From Cytophagaceae bacterium (lineage in GTDB: Bacteria > Bacteroidota > Bacteroidia > Cytophagales > Spirosomataceae): a DNA stretch of 64,000 nucleotides. The stretch spans positions 744,001 to 808,000 of the forward strand of contig JADKIR010000005.1 of NCBI GenBank assembly GCA_016722655.1, written 5' to 3'. Positions within the stretch are counted from its first letter, which is position 1. The number at the start of each line of letters is the position of its first letter. Shown one piece after another: positions 33,927-43,439 of the stretch. The notes under the pieces were generated by a model. It had not been told where the DNA came from and did no database searches. It was given only the letters and a program-made list of their open reading frames with translations. The position numbers and the translations under genes were made by a program.

Positions 33927-35258
33927 ATGAAATCTTTTAATACCTTAATGGGAAAAATGGCCGTAGTTGCTTTATTCTCATTGCCAGTGGTAACCCTAGC
34001 TCAACAACCAACTATTAATAATCTTCGTGCGTACGACAAATCTGGAATAAACCAGTTTGAAACAAAAAAAGAAACAGATACTAAATTTGAAGGTTTGAAA
34101 GTTAGAATCGGTGCCGGTTTTACCCAACAGTTTCAGAGTTTAAGTCACGAAAATGCAGGTCAACCAGCAGCAGGAGCTGTTAAATTATATCCAAGATTAG
34201 CTCCAGGTTTCAACGTTGCTCAAGCCAACCTTTATACTGACGTTCAATTAGCCGAAGGTATTGCATTGAATTTAACTACTTACCTTTCTGCCAAACACCA
34301 CAATGAATCATGGGTAAAAGGTGGATACCTTCAAATGGATAAAATACCTTTCAAAGGTGCTATATGGGATAAATTGAGTAGTGTGATGACTATCAAAGCC
34401 GGTCACATGGAAATTAACTATGGTGATCAACACTTTAGAAGAACTGACGGTGGACATGCTCTTTACAATCCATTTATTGAAAACTATATCATGGATGCAT
34501 TTGCAACAGAAATTGGTGCCGAAGTATATGTTAAGAAAAATGATGTGATAGGTATGATAGCATTATCAAATGGTTTGATCAATGGTGGTGTACAAAAACC
34601 TTTGATGCCGGGTAGTACTACTGAAACTGCAAAAAGAGGACCTTCAGTATATGGTAAATTAGCTTATGATAAATCAATTTCTGAAAAAACAAGAGTAAGA
34701 GTTGCCGGTTCGTTCTATGCCAACCAAAACAGCGGAAGAAGCACACTTTATGGTGGCGACCGTACAGGTAGTAATTATTGGATGGTTCTTGAACCTGAAA
34801 CAGCAACTGCTACAGCCAATGCATTTTCTGGCAGAGTAAACCCAGGTTATACCAATCAAATTACTGCTCTTCAATTAAATTTGTTTGCAAAAGTTCAGGG
34901 ATTTGAATTCTTTGGTACATTTGAAAACGCAAAAGGTGGTACAAATGCTGAAAAAGTTGCAAAACTTGATAAAAGAAGTGCTAATCAAATTGCAACTGAC
35001 TTGATTTACAGAATAGGACAAAAAGAAAATGTATTTCTTGGACTAAGATATAATGTTGTTAATGGTCAAATGATTGCTACAAAAGCTGACAAACAAAAAA
35101 TTGACAGAGTAGCTTTTGCCGGTGGATGGTTTGTAACTGACAACGTGCTTCTTAAAGGTGAATATGTTAAACAACAATACACTGATTACCCAACTGGAAA
35201 TATCCTTAATGGAGGTAAATTCAATGGTGTAGTAATAGAAGCAATCGTAGGATTCTAA
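33927..35258 (+). CDS. Outer-membrane beta-barrel (porin-like) protein
   Basis: A 443-residue protein with a signal peptide (1-25, ending TLAQ). The rest alternates amphipathic strands with glycine/asparagine-rich turns, ending in VVIEAIVGF with a C-terminal Phe, as expected for an outer-membrane barrel. A stretch INYGDQHFRRTDGGHALYN (about 170-190) resembles an eyelet or L3-like loop region. The position between two YceI-type genes suggests a shared role, perhaps transport of a lipid-linked or quinone-type ligand (inference). I do not recognise a named family. Confidence 0.75.
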   Translation: MKSFNTLMGKMAVVALFSLPVVTLAQQPTINNLRAYDKSGINQFETKKETDTKFEGLKVRIGAGFTQQFQSLSHENAGQPAAGAVKLYPRLAPGFNVAQANLYTDVQLAEGIALNLTTYLSAKHHNESWVKGGYLQMDKIPFKGAIWDKLSSVMTIKAGHMEINYGDQHFRRTDGGHALYNPFIENYIMDAFATEIGAEVYVKKNDVIGMIALSNGLINGGVQKPLMPGSTTETAKRGPSVYGKLAYDKSISEKTRVRVAGSFYANQNSGRSTLYGGDRTGSNYWMVLEPETATATANAFSGRVNPGYTNQITALQLNLFAKVQGFEFFGTFENAKGGTNAEKVAKLDKRSANQIATDLIYRIGQKENVFLGLRYNVVNGQMIATKADKQKIDRVAFAGGWFVTDNVLLKGEYVKQQYTDYPTGNILNGGKFNGVVIEAIVGF

Positions 35259-35287
35259 GTTAAGCTTTATATAAAACAAAACTAAAT

Positions 35288-35322
35288 AACAGAGTCTCAG
35301 GTAATGAGGCTCTGTTTATTTG
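35288..35322 (+). terminator. Terminator-like hairpin after the barrel gene
   Basis: AACAGAG...CTCA pairs with TGAG...CTCTGTT, followed by TATTT. It overlaps the first codons of an otherwise possible start at 35304 of the next gene, which argues for a later start. Its core closely matches the terminator at 59376. Confidence 0.65.
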
Positions 35323-35336
35323 CAAATATTGGAATC

Positions 35337-35927
35337 ATGATTTTTAGCATTTTAATATCTTATCTTTTACTTTTTGTTGAAAAGCCTGTTACTCTCAACT
35401 ACCAAATTGACGATCGGAGTGTGCTTTCTCTGGAAGGTTCAACCAATATTACCGATTTTAGATGTGGATGTAAAGATAAATTTTCAAAGGCTAGTCTTAC
35501 TGCTGATTTTAATAAATACAGCAAGCATGTAGATTTTCAAAATGCACAATTAAATATCAGAACTACCGCTTTGGATTGTAATAACCGCCTAATGAATAAA
35601 GACCTTTACACATCACTAAAAGCCGAAACCCATCCACAAATAAAAGTTGAAATCATTAATGCCATTCCTAAGTCAAGTATTAAGGAATTTGAGCAAAATA
35701 AAGCTTATGACTACACCGCTGTTACAATTATCACAATTGCGGGAAAAGCTATGGCACAGGTTTTAGATGTGAAAATTTCGAAAGTAGGTCAAAATGCCTT
35801 CAAACTAAAATCAACCAAAAAAATATCAATGAGTGAATACGGTATAACGCCCAAAAGCCCGATCAGACTGATTAAAATAGACGATAAAGTTGATATTAAT
35901 TTTGAATTGATAGTAAAATTAAATTGA
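35337..35927 (+). CDS. Second YceI-like periplasmic protein
   Basis: A YceI-like protein of 196 residues from ATG 35337. The earlier in-frame ATG at 35304 lies in a terminator hairpin, so I prefer the later one. A membrane or signal segment (about 1-17) precedes a barrel with LEGSTNITDFRCGC, TTALDCNNRLMNKDLYTSLKAE-like spacing and ISMSEYGITPKSP, parallel to the first YceI protein but diverged. CxC near residue 43 and a further Cys are unusual for the family. It is probably part of the same gene cluster. Confidence 0.75.
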   Translation: MIFSILISYLLLFVEKPVTLNYQIDDRSVLSLEGSTNITDFRCGCKDKFSKASLTADFNKYSKHVDFQNAQLNIRTTALDCNNRLMNKDLYTSLKAETHPQIKVEIINAIPKSSIKEFEQNKAYDYTAVTIITIAGKAMAQVLDVKISKVGQNAFKLKSTKKISMSEYGITPKSPIRLIKIDDKVDINFELIVKLN

Positions 35928-35932
35928 CAGTT

Positions 35933-37948
35933 TTAGAAGCTGTATTTCAGTTGGATCTTTATCTCATTTTTCTTGTTACCGGGCAACTGATCATTCCCGC
36001 TTCCAATTATTTCTCCTTTTTTCAAAGTGGTATTTGACCATCGGATCCAGGTTTGCAGGTGTCGGTTAACGGGTACTCTTAAAATAGCATAATAACGCAT
36101 TCCTTTTCCATAATACGCAGGAAAAGAAACCGCATAAAGTACGTCATTTTCATAAGCATATATTCTGGAATCATAATCATCCGTATTGAAATAAGCCATC
36201 CGGCCCTTAAATTGAAGCCGTTTAATACTAGCCTCGACATCCTGAATAATCACATAACCTTCTGAATCAGATATTCCCGATTTTATAAATGAATTTCGCT
36301 GGATTTTGGATTGAAATTTTATCGTTTTATTCCAAAAATATTCGGCACCATAAACAATATTATCTCTAAAAGTATTTTGCAACTCTCTGGCGGTCAATTC
36401 ATCTGAAGAAATATTTTTTTGCTTCTCTTCGTGGTGCCAAGCTATATACTGATTAAAAATCTTGTTGGGTCGATGCGAAAGCCTGATCTGGTAATCATGC
36501 CCAACCGAGGGAGCATTAACCTGATATTTCAACCATGGAAATCTGAATCTATCATAAAAACCCGAGACTTCCAGGCCTTTTTTAATCGTATATTTTAAAC
36601 CATTATAAATTCCCCTCTCATTGATGCTTCTTGTGCCTTCCGAAAAAGCTGAACCATAAAACGAATGAAAATCGGGAGCATAATTTCGCAGGTTAAGAGC
36701 CCATTCAACCTTCGGACCCAAAGACCCAACTGAACCCAAAATATAACCCATACCGCCTGAAGAAGACCTTGCTGCTTCCCCGAAAAAGTTGAAATTTTGC
36801 CATGAAATTGAGAAATTGGGACCTAAAACTGTATTGTTTTTTCCGGTAAATTCATAAAAATTATACAATTGTTCCCGCTTCTTAAAATCCTGATTAAAAG
36901 CAGTATGCAAGACCGAAAAGCCCAAATGCAGATGCGGAAGTCTGTAAAGGATATTTCCTCCATAATTATTTTCTATTATCTGGTCTTTGTTTGCAATTTC
37001 GCTTTCGGTACGATGAAAACCAGAGCTTAGAATTGAACTGAAATAAGTATCCTGATCATCTTCCATTTCAGTAACTGAGGCATCCCTCCTATTTCTTCCA
37101 TACATTGACGTAATCTCCAGATTTTTAAATTTTAAAGTATTTGCTATGCCACGCAAACTCCCATTTTCTAAAACAGAATTAAATGGTTTTATTCCCAAAT
37201 TGCCCCTTCGGGTTGTATAAACGGGCTCACTACCTTTTCCAGGGGCAAATCCTGCCGAAAAAATCATTCCCTGACCAAACTGAACCAGGTAGTCTCCCAG
37301 AACAATATTTTTCAAAAAAGCTTTGTTTTGAACCTGAATATGGAAATTTGCAAAATCAAAAAACTTCTTTTCTCCTGCGTCTTTTTCACTTACAAAACCC
37401 ATGCTATAATCTCTGGCGTGTGCCATTCTGTAACGGGTGTAATACCTTTGTCTGCTTCCCAAATACTTATCTTCCCGATAGCCCCTCGAAGGCTCCAAAA
37501 TCTGATCAGCTCTAAGTAGGAGGTAATGTTCCGTTGATTTTGAAGCAAAATTTTTGAGATTTGTACTCCCCCAAATATTTTTAATCGTAATAAAAGGTAA
37601 AATAAGCCTTATATCTTCAATAGAAATGCCATCAACCGCCTGGAGTTCATAAATACTCAAAAATGCACCATATTTTAGCCTGTGACTAATTATTGCATTA
37701 ATTTTAGATTCACTTAACAAAAACAGACTCCTCAGTTCAGCGGCGTCAGCCCGGTTAATGTCAATGGGATTTTGGTATAATGTAAAAAGGTTTTCATATA
37801 AATCTTCATAATTGATATCTTCGGTTTGAACCGGAGTCAGATTTTGGATAAAATTATTTAAGTCAATTTCCTGTTTCATTAAAACCTGAGCATAAGAGAT
37901 TTTAATAACCATTGCCACAAGAAAAAATACCCAAATTGTTTTTTTCAT
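35933..37948 (-). CDS. Helix-hairpin-helix N-terminal, barrel-like envelope protein
   Basis: A 671-residue exported protein (signal 1-20). Residues about 60-125 hold two ComEA-type helix-hairpin-helix units: INRADAAELRSLFLLSESKINAIISHR and the YGAFLSIYELQAVDGISIEDI segment. The remaining 500 residues look like an outer-membrane beta-barrel, rich in aromatic residues, ending in IKIQLKYSF with a terminal Phe. Bacteroidota carry this architecture widely, but its role is unknown; DNA binding or uptake has been proposed for HhH parts in general. Its start codon overlaps the stop of the PorV/PorQ-like gene by 4 bp. Confidence 0.82.
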   Translation of the reverse strand: MKKTIWVFFLVAMVIKISYAQVLMKQEIDLNNFIQNLTPVQTEDINYEDLYENLFTLYQNPIDINRADAAELRSLFLLSESKINAIISHRLKYGAFLSIYELQAVDGISIEDIRLILPFITIKNIWGSTNLKNFASKSTEHYLLLRADQILEPSRGYREDKYLGSRQRYYTRYRMAHARDYSMGFVSEKDAGEKKFFDFANFHIQVQNKAFLKNIVLGDYLVQFGQGMIFSAGFAPGKGSEPVYTTRRGNLGIKPFNSVLENGSLRGIANTLKFKNLEITSMYGRNRRDASVTEMEDDQDTYFSSILSSGFHRTESEIANKDQIIENNYGGNILYRLPHLHLGFSVLHTAFNQDFKKREQLYNFYEFTGKNNTVLGPNFSISWQNFNFFGEAARSSSGGMGYILGSVGSLGPKVEWALNLRNYAPDFHSFYGSAFSEGTRSINERGIYNGLKYTIKKGLEVSGFYDRFRFPWLKYQVNAPSVGHDYQIRLSHRPNKIFNQYIAWHHEEKQKNISSDELTARELQNTFRDNIVYGAEYFWNKTIKFQSKIQRNSFIKSGISDSEGYVIIQDVEASIKRLQFKGRMAYFNTDDYDSRIYAYENDVLYAVSFPAYYGKGMRYYAILRVPVNRHLQTWIRWSNTTLKKGEIIGSGNDQLPGNKKNEIKIQLKYSF

Positions 37949-38808
37949 TTTCCTCTAATTTTATAATGTAAAGAAAAATGATGGCTCAACCCTACGGATG
38001 GAATCGTGGCAACTGCATAATCAAACGATTTATTATCAAAAACTCCTCCCAGCCCGAAATGAACGGTTTTTTGAACCGGATTAATGCCAGTCATCAATTT
38101 GAGATTAGGTCTTACGGCGTATTGAAGGCCAGTACGTAATTCGGGTTTGCGGTTTAACGGATAATCAAGCTGTATCGAAAACCTGGCACTTTTGGAAAGA
38201 TTTAGAATCGCCCCGGTAGAAACTATTGTTGGCAAATCTTGACTGGAATATAGTGATGCCCGGGTAAAATTGACTACATGAAGCCCGAGATTGAAAAAAC
38301 GATGCGGAGTCACAATAATACCAAATTCACCAAGAAAGGTTTGTTTTGATGATACCTCTTCGATTTTATTGTTTAATATTGAGAACTTCAAGCCCATCGA
38401 AACTTTGTCAAGTTTTTTGCTAATAGCCAGGCCTGCTCTGCTTTCCTTATAGAATTGATCTCCAAAACTATCGGCTGAAAAACCAAAAGAAAATCCTTTT
38501 TTGTGAGTCGTGGCCCATGCCCCCAAGGTATTAAAGCCCTCGATCGGCAAAACCCTAAAATAGCTTAAACCCAAGCTAGTTTCCTTAAAAAAAGACATCC
38601 CGGCGGGGTTATTATAAATTGAAGTCCGGTTAGGGAATGCGACTAAGCTATTGGCCATCGCATAGTTTTCGGCTCCAAGAGAAGTATATTGAGCTGAAGA
38701 TGTATGGAATACATTTAAAAGTAATATTGTGGCAATCAGGTGTTTCAGGATTAATATTTTTTTTAAAAATAAGTTTAAAAAAATTATTTCCAAAAAAAAT
38801 GAGCACAA
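37945..38808 (-). CDS. PorV/PorQ-like outer-membrane protein
   Basis: About 287 residues with a hydrophobic leader followed by a signal-cleavage-like TSSAQ near residue 40. The mature part has ENYAMANSLVAFPNRTSIYNNPAGMSF, which is typical of the OMPP1/FadL-like PorV/PorQ group that handles T9SS cargo. Later strands end in HFSLHYKIRGK. The annotated ATG gives an odd long hydrophobic N-terminus, so a later non-ATG start near ILILKHLIAT is possible. The stop overlaps the next gene by 4 bp, so the two are probably co-translated. Confidence 0.72.
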   Translation of the reverse strand: MCSFFLEIIFLNLFLKKILILKHLIATILLLNVFHTSSAQYTSLGAENYAMANSLVAFPNRTSIYNNPAGMSFFKETSLGLSYFRVLPIEGFNTLGAWATTHKKGFSFGFSADSFGDQFYKESRAGLAISKKLDKVSMGLKFSILNNKIEEVSSKQTFLGEFGIIVTPHRFFNLGLHVVNFTRASLYSSQDLPTIVSTGAILNLSKSARFSIQLDYPLNRKPELRTGLQYAVRPNLKLMTGINPVQKTVHFGLGGVFDNKSFDYAVATIPSVGLSHHFSLHYKIRGK

Positions 38809-38923
38809 AAATCAGAAATTCAGTTGTTTATATTTTTGAAATTCTCAATTAATCTGTCTTTAATATCTTTTTTATGTATTGGCACAAGTTTTGATTTTTA
38901 ATAGAAAACATAAACTCATAAAA

Positions 38924-39436
38924 ATGGAACTGCTGGGAATAGGCTCAAGGATAAAACACGAAAATTATGGTGCCGGAGTAGTATTAAACATCAAATCAGA
39001 TGGCTACGAAGTAACGTTTATTGATGAAGGAACTCGAAAAATTAAGTTTAATGCACCTTTTGAAATAATCGAGTCTGTGACACCTGACGCCGATATGGTC
39101 AGCCTTTTTGATGTGGAAAGATCTCTGACCAAAATTTTGCAAAATTGGATGGATGCTACTGAAATTGTTCCCCTTGGCGACCGATGGAAAGGCGGAAAAA
39201 TGATATTGGAACCCGGGAAGACGGGTTTGGCTTCAAAAGAAATACCCGTTGAGACCTTCTTTCACAAAATCGTGATGATGCGGGATAAACTACGGGTTTT
39301 GGAGCAAAAAGTTAATGCGTCAATGATAAGTGATGAAGAAAAAGTGGATATTCAACAGTACATATCAAGATGCTATGGCAGTATGACTACCTTCAATATC
39401 CTTTTTAAAGAAACAGACCACCAATTTAAGAGCTAA
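38924..39436 (+). CDS. Hypothetical protein with N-terminal UvrD-tail/Tudor-like domain
   Basis: The product has 170 residues from the ATG at 38924; a TTG at 38879 would add 15 residues. The N-terminus has GSRIKHENYGAGVVLNIKSDGYEVTF. The G-x-x-V/I-x-H-x-x-Y/F-G-x-G-x-V pattern is that of the small beta-barrel at the C-terminus of UvrD/PcrA helicases and CarD-like proteins, which bind RNA polymerase. The rest is helical with a coiled-coil-like segment (about 110-150). The link to transcription is inferred from this one motif. Confidence 0.6.
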   Translation: MELLGIGSRIKHENYGAGVVLNIKSDGYEVTFIDEGTRKIKFNAPFEIIESVTPDADMVSLFDVERSLTKILQNWMDATEIVPLGDRWKGGKMILEPGKTGLASKEIPVETFFHKIVMMRDKLRVLEQKVNASMISDEEKVDIQQYISRCYGSMTTFNILFKETDHQFKS

Positions 39437-39461
39437 AAAATTAATAATTAATATGATAAAA

Positions 39462-39493
39462 AAAATCCTTGAAGATTAATCTTCAAGGATTTT
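39462..39493 (-). terminator. Terminator overlapping the OmpA-protein stop codon
   Basis: Perfect inverted repeat with arms AAAATCCTTGAAGATT and AATCTTCAAGGATTTT. Its centre contains the stop codon of the OmpA gene, and the A-run at left gives a U-tract on the minus strand. Confidence 0.8.
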
Positions 39494-40780
39494 GTATTCT
39501 ACTCTGCGGTTTAATCTCCGGTTTTCTTCTTTGTCGTTGGTCACAACCGGTCGGGTATCGCCATAGCCTTTAAATTTGATTCTTTCTCCGGGTATTCCTT
39601 TATTTACCAAATATTCTCTGACTTTATAGGCTCTATCGAGGGAGAGCTTCTTATTGGCATCTGCATCGCCACGGTTATCTGTATGACCTTCAATCTGTAT
39701 TTTTAATTTTGGGTTGTTTTTCAGATAATCGGCTAGTTGATTAAGTTGATCGTAACTTTCCGGCAACACGGTGGCATCGCCAAGGTTGAAATAAACTTTA
39801 TCCAACTTAAATCCAGTCGCTGCACTATCAAGTTTTTCACCCACAGGTATTTCAGTTTTAGTTTCTGTTAGTTCCTCTTTTTTGAGGGGTTCAAGATAAA
39901 TGTCTCTCTGAAAACTACCTTTATTAAAAAATACTTTGGGATCAAAACTATCTTCCTGGCCTTCAAAACCTTCTGAAGTCACAACATATACCAATTCTTT
40001 ATTGGGTACAAAAAACTCATAATTGCCTGATTTTGAAGTTAAAAGTGAATCTACTTTGTTGTTATTTTCAGGATCCAAACAAATTATTTTTGCAGAAATT
40101 GGTTTACCAGAATTGGCATCCAAAACCTTACCATACAACCTGAAATCCTGACTTTCTTCGACCACATCTTCCTGATTTTCTTCATCATCAGTTTTAGCAA
40201 TTTCTTTTTCAGGGACTATGGTTTTGTTATTTTTTTCACCCGGATTTTTAATTGTAATTCCGTGAAAATTCCAATAGGTCATTTGCTCCTGTTTATCTGC
40301 ATTGCTTTCAATCAGATCAATTAACTCATATCCAGGGCTTAATTTTTCAAAATATACTTTAAAACTATATTTTTTGCCTGGTTGGGCATCAATTCTATCG
40401 GGCGAAGCGGGTATTCCGGTGACTTTTAAAAACTTATATTTTTTACCATCCGAGGTCTTGATAAAAGAAGTTTTTTGAAAACTTATGGTTGCACCGCCAA
40501 TACTTTGCATCATCTGCATTAGGATCATCTGACGCTCCATGGGATTAATATTTTCAAGCTCCCTTTTTTGTTTTGGATTATTCTCAAAATACTCCTTAAG
40601 TGTTTCTTTCTGAGTTTTAGCCACAAATTCCATGGACACAATGGTGTGTTCAGGCGTAATTTCCACCTTTGTGATGCTTACATCTTTAGTAGATTTTTTC
40701 TTGATTTTAGGGTTTTGGGTAATTTGTGCAAAAGCCCCAAAGTATGATACAATGAATAAAAATAAAAGTATTTTACGCAT
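39476..40780 (-). CDS. OmpA-family cell-wall-binding envelope protein
   Basis: A 434-residue protein with a signal peptide (1-18, ending AFAQ). It has an unrecognised N-terminal domain (about 25-180), a Glu/Lys-rich linker, a carboxypeptidase-regulatory-like domain (about 205-295, LYGKVLDANSGKPISAKI) and a C-terminal OmpA domain (about 320-430). The latter carries IEGHTDNRGDADANKKLSLDR, which anchors to peptidoglycan. The C-terminal architecture mirrors the PorE-like protein, without TPR or propeller. It is probably a periplasmic link between outer membrane and wall. Confidence 0.88.
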   Translation of the reverse strand: MRKILLFLFIVSYFGAFAQITQNPKIKKKSTKDVSITKVEITPEHTIVSMEFVAKTQKETLKEYFENNPKQKRELENINPMERQMILMQMMQSIGGATISFQKTSFIKTSDGKKYKFLKVTGIPASPDRIDAQPGKKYSFKVYFEKLSPGYELIDLIESNADKQEQMTYWNFHGITIKNPGEKNNKTIVPEKEIAKTDDEENQEDVVEESQDFRLYGKVLDANSGKPISAKIICLDPENNNKVDSLLTSKSGNYEFFVPNKELVYVVTSEGFEGQEDSFDPKVFFNKGSFQRDIYLEPLKKEELTETKTEIPVGEKLDSAATGFKLDKVYFNLGDATVLPESYDQLNQLADYLKNNPKLKIQIEGHTDNRGDADANKKLSLDRAYKVREYLVNKGIPGERIKFKGYGDTRPVVTNDKEENRRLNRRVEYKILED

Positions 40781-40864
40781 AGTTTACCTGTATTTTTAAG
40801 GTAAAAACGCTCCCGAAGTACGTTTAGTTTATGAAAAAAGTTAATAAGTGTTAAAGACCAGATA

Positions 40865-41560
40865 TTAATCTCTGAGGTCTTTGCCAAGCATATTCTCAAA
40901 GTTTTTGAGCTCGCCCATCATCACCAAAATATCCTGTTCAGAAAGAATATGGTTTTCGTCAACGTGAATATCAACCACAGATTTATTGCTTTTCATTCCC
41001 AGGAAATTCTTCTTTTCTTCAAATCGCTTGATGGCGATTAATTTCAGGTCGTATTTCTGATCAAAATTTATACTAGAAATCTGCCGACCCAAATATCGTT
41101 CCGGCACTTCGATTTCGATGATACTGCAATTGTCGGCAAGGTCAAATGATTCAACCACTCCTCTCATTTCCAGCTGCTTGGCAAACATTTCCGCCGCAAT
41201 TTCTTCCGGATTAAAAATGGTTTCAATGCCAATAGACTCTAAAACTGTTCTGTGAACCGGGTTTATGGAACGACCGATAATTTGTTTGGCATTATGCTGT
41301 TTCATCAATGCCGTGGTGATAATAGAAGCACCTACATCCTCGCCTATCGCGATAATTACAACATCTATATCTTTGATTGGCAACGAATTGTATGATTTTG
41401 CTTTGGTAGAATCAATACTAATGGTATGAGTGATCTTATCTTTATATTGATCCACCACATCAAAACGGCTATCAACACCAAAAACCTCATGACCCATACT
41501 GGTCAATCGCATAGCCAATGTTGAGCCAAAATTTCCTAATCCAACAACTATATATCTCAT
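40865..41560 (-). CDS. Potassium uptake regulatory subunit (TrkA/KtrA-like RCK protein)
   Basis: The 231-residue protein is a single RCK unit: an N-terminal Rossmann fold with GLGNFGS and acidic VDSRF for NAD(H)/ATP binding, and a C-terminal TrkA_C domain (about 140-220). This is the cytosolic gating ring of Trk/Ktr potassium channels. It lies 27 nt downstream of the membrane-subunit gene, in the same orientation, so they form one operon. Single-RCK length fits KtrA more than E. coli TrkA. Confidence 0.92.
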   Translation of the reverse strand: MRYIVVGLGNFGSTLAMRLTSMGHEVFGVDSRFDVVDQYKDKITHTISIDSTKAKSYNSLPIKDIDVVIIAIGEDVGASIITTALMKQHNAKQIIGRSINPVHRTVLESIGIETIFNPEEIAAEMFAKQLEMRGVVESFDLADNCSIIEIEVPERYLGRQISSINFDQKYDLKLIAIKRFEEKKNFLGMKSNKSVVDIHVDENHILSEQDILVMMGELKNFENMLGKDLRD

Positions 41561-41587
41561 TTTTTTAAAAAATAATAATTCTTTTTC

Positions 41588-43390
41588 TTACAAAACTTGT
41601 ACGCTGTCTTTTGGATAGCGATAATTTTCACAATCTACTTTTTTAAACACACCAAATAACATCGTAAACAAACCTACCCTGCCCAAAAACATACTAACAA
41701 TTAACACCAGTTTGCTGCCATCAGACAGCTGTGGAGTAAGATTGAGAGATAAACCCACAGTACCATAAGCCGAAAAACATTCAAAAGCCACTTTGTGCAA
41801 TGGGATTTGAGGATCAAATATACTCACCATAAAAATAGCGACACCTAATATCAAAAGTGAGAGAAAAATTACGACAAAAGCCCTTAATACCGAGCTGTTT
41901 GATATTTCTCTTTTAAATAGTTCAATACGGTCTTTTCCACGAGCCAAAGCAATTACATTCGTAACTGCAAGGGTAAATGTAGTTACTTTTATACCACCTC
42001 CTGTTGAGCTTGGTGCTGCACCAATCCACATCAAAAGTATATAAACCAAAATGGTTCCCTGCATCAATTTACCCATATCAACAGTATTAAAACCGGCTGT
42101 ACGGGGAGTTACAGAGCCAAAAAAAGACTGGACCCATTTTCCATAGAAAGTTGGGTGTTCTCTGAGCACATTATTAAATTCTAAAAAGTAATAAATCAAA
42201 GTTCCTGAAACCAATAATATAAATGTACTGGTCAAAACCAATTTGCTATGGACCCCCAGATTTCTGGCCTGAAAACTTATTCTTTCATTAAAAAAGAAAT
42301 ATCTCACAAAACCCTTTAAATACGCTTTGGAGGTCTGGTACATGTCTATAACCACAGGAAAACCTATACCTCCCATGATAATTAAAAAAGAGATAACTAA
42401 TTGAAAATTATAACTATATCTGATATTTTTGTTAAAAAGTCCGTCAGGAATCGTCGAAAAGCCAGCGTTACAAAAGGCTGATATAGCATGAAAAAAAGAA
42501 AAGTACCAATCGGAAAATGAACCACCGGGAAGATTGGAATTAGTAAAAAAGTAAATTAAAATTGCTCCGGCAATTTCGACCGCAAATGTATAAAACAGTA
42601 TTTTTTTCAGGATGCTAAAGAGAGAATTTGGTTGATCTGTTTCAATAATATTACTCAAAATCAAATGATTACGAAGTGACATACCTCCCCGAAACAACAC
42701 CGCAAAAAAGTTGGTAAATGTCATTAGGCCAAGTCCACCCACCTGAATCAATGCCAGAATAATATCATGTCCCAGATTGGTAAATTTACTCGAAACATCG
42801 ACCGTAGCCAGGCCGGTAACACAAACGGCACTAGTTGAAGTAAAAAGAGAATCTATAAGACTAAGGTTTCCATGTGTAGCTGAAGGAATAAGAAGCATGG
42901 CAGTGCCCCAGAATATTAAAGCACTAAAACTTATGGTGAAAAGAATGGAAGGACTCATGAGTGAATTTTTGACTTCCGCAGAAACCACCATCAATCTCAA
43001 CAAAAAGAAGGTTGTGATGAGAATATAAAGAAAATACTCACTTGAAAATATGTCGTTGAGGCCTTTTAAAAAATTAAATAAGAATAAGCTGGAGAATATG
43101 ATAAAATCTGTGATATGTTTACGCTGAAAAATGACTTTAAACCTGCTGGCCAGCAATTTAAAAACCCATTTTACCAAAAACAGAAGCATCAAAACCCTGG
43201 GAATCTGCCTTAATACATTATTTACAGATGAGGTAATATAATTTTCTTTGGGAAATCCAATCTGGTAGATAATTAGTAAAAATCCAGAGAGAAGTGTAAG
43301 AAAAATAATACGATTCAGCCTTTTGACTATTTTGTCTTCGAGGAGCGACAAAGTATCCTCATAGTCAACCCATTTATCTTTTAGGTTCAA
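41588..43390 (-). CDS. Potassium transporter membrane subunit (TrkH/KtrB family)
   Basis: A 600-residue membrane protein. Four pore-loop repeats are visible, each with the selectivity glycine: SAVCVTGLATVD, SAFCNAGFSTI, SVTPRTAGFNTVD and SAYGTVGLSLN. An extra N-terminal region of about 130 residues with four membrane helices makes it longer than KtrB (about 450). That is usual in Bacteroidota homologues. With the RCK subunit it forms a K+ uptake channel, driven by membrane potential and possibly Na+. The first in-frame ATG at 43390 is kept. Confidence 0.93.
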   Translation of the reverse strand: MNLKDKWVDYEDTLSLLEDKIVKRLNRIIFLTLLSGFLLIIYQIGFPKENYITSSVNNVLRQIPRVLMLLFLVKWVFKLLASRFKVIFQRKHITDFIIFSSLFLFNFLKGLNDIFSSEYFLYILITTFFLLRLMVVSAEVKNSLMSPSILFTISFSALIFWGTAMLLIPSATHGNLSLIDSLFTSTSAVCVTGLATVDVSSKFTNLGHDIILALIQVGGLGLMTFTNFFAVLFRGGMSLRNHLILSNIIETDQPNSLFSILKKILFYTFAVEIAGAILIYFFTNSNLPGGSFSDWYFSFFHAISAFCNAGFSTIPDGLFNKNIRYSYNFQLVISFLIIMGGIGFPVVIDMYQTSKAYLKGFVRYFFFNERISFQARNLGVHSKLVLTSTFILLVSGTLIYYFLEFNNVLREHPTFYGKWVQSFFGSVTPRTAGFNTVDMGKLMQGTILVYILLMWIGAAPSSTGGGIKVTTFTLAVTNVIALARGKDRIELFKREISNSSVLRAFVVIFLSLLILGVAIFMVSIFDPQIPLHKVAFECFSAYGTVGLSLNLTPQLSDGSKLVLIVSMFLGRVGLFTMLFGVFKKVDCENYRYPKDSVQVL

Positions 43391-43439
43391 AGTTTTTCCT
43401 TATTTCATTAAATTAACTGACAAAAGTATGAAAGGTTTT

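Noticed and set aside
35304..35336. Earlier ATG for the second YceI-like gene
   Set aside because: It lies inside a terminator hairpin and adds residues without a better signal peptide.
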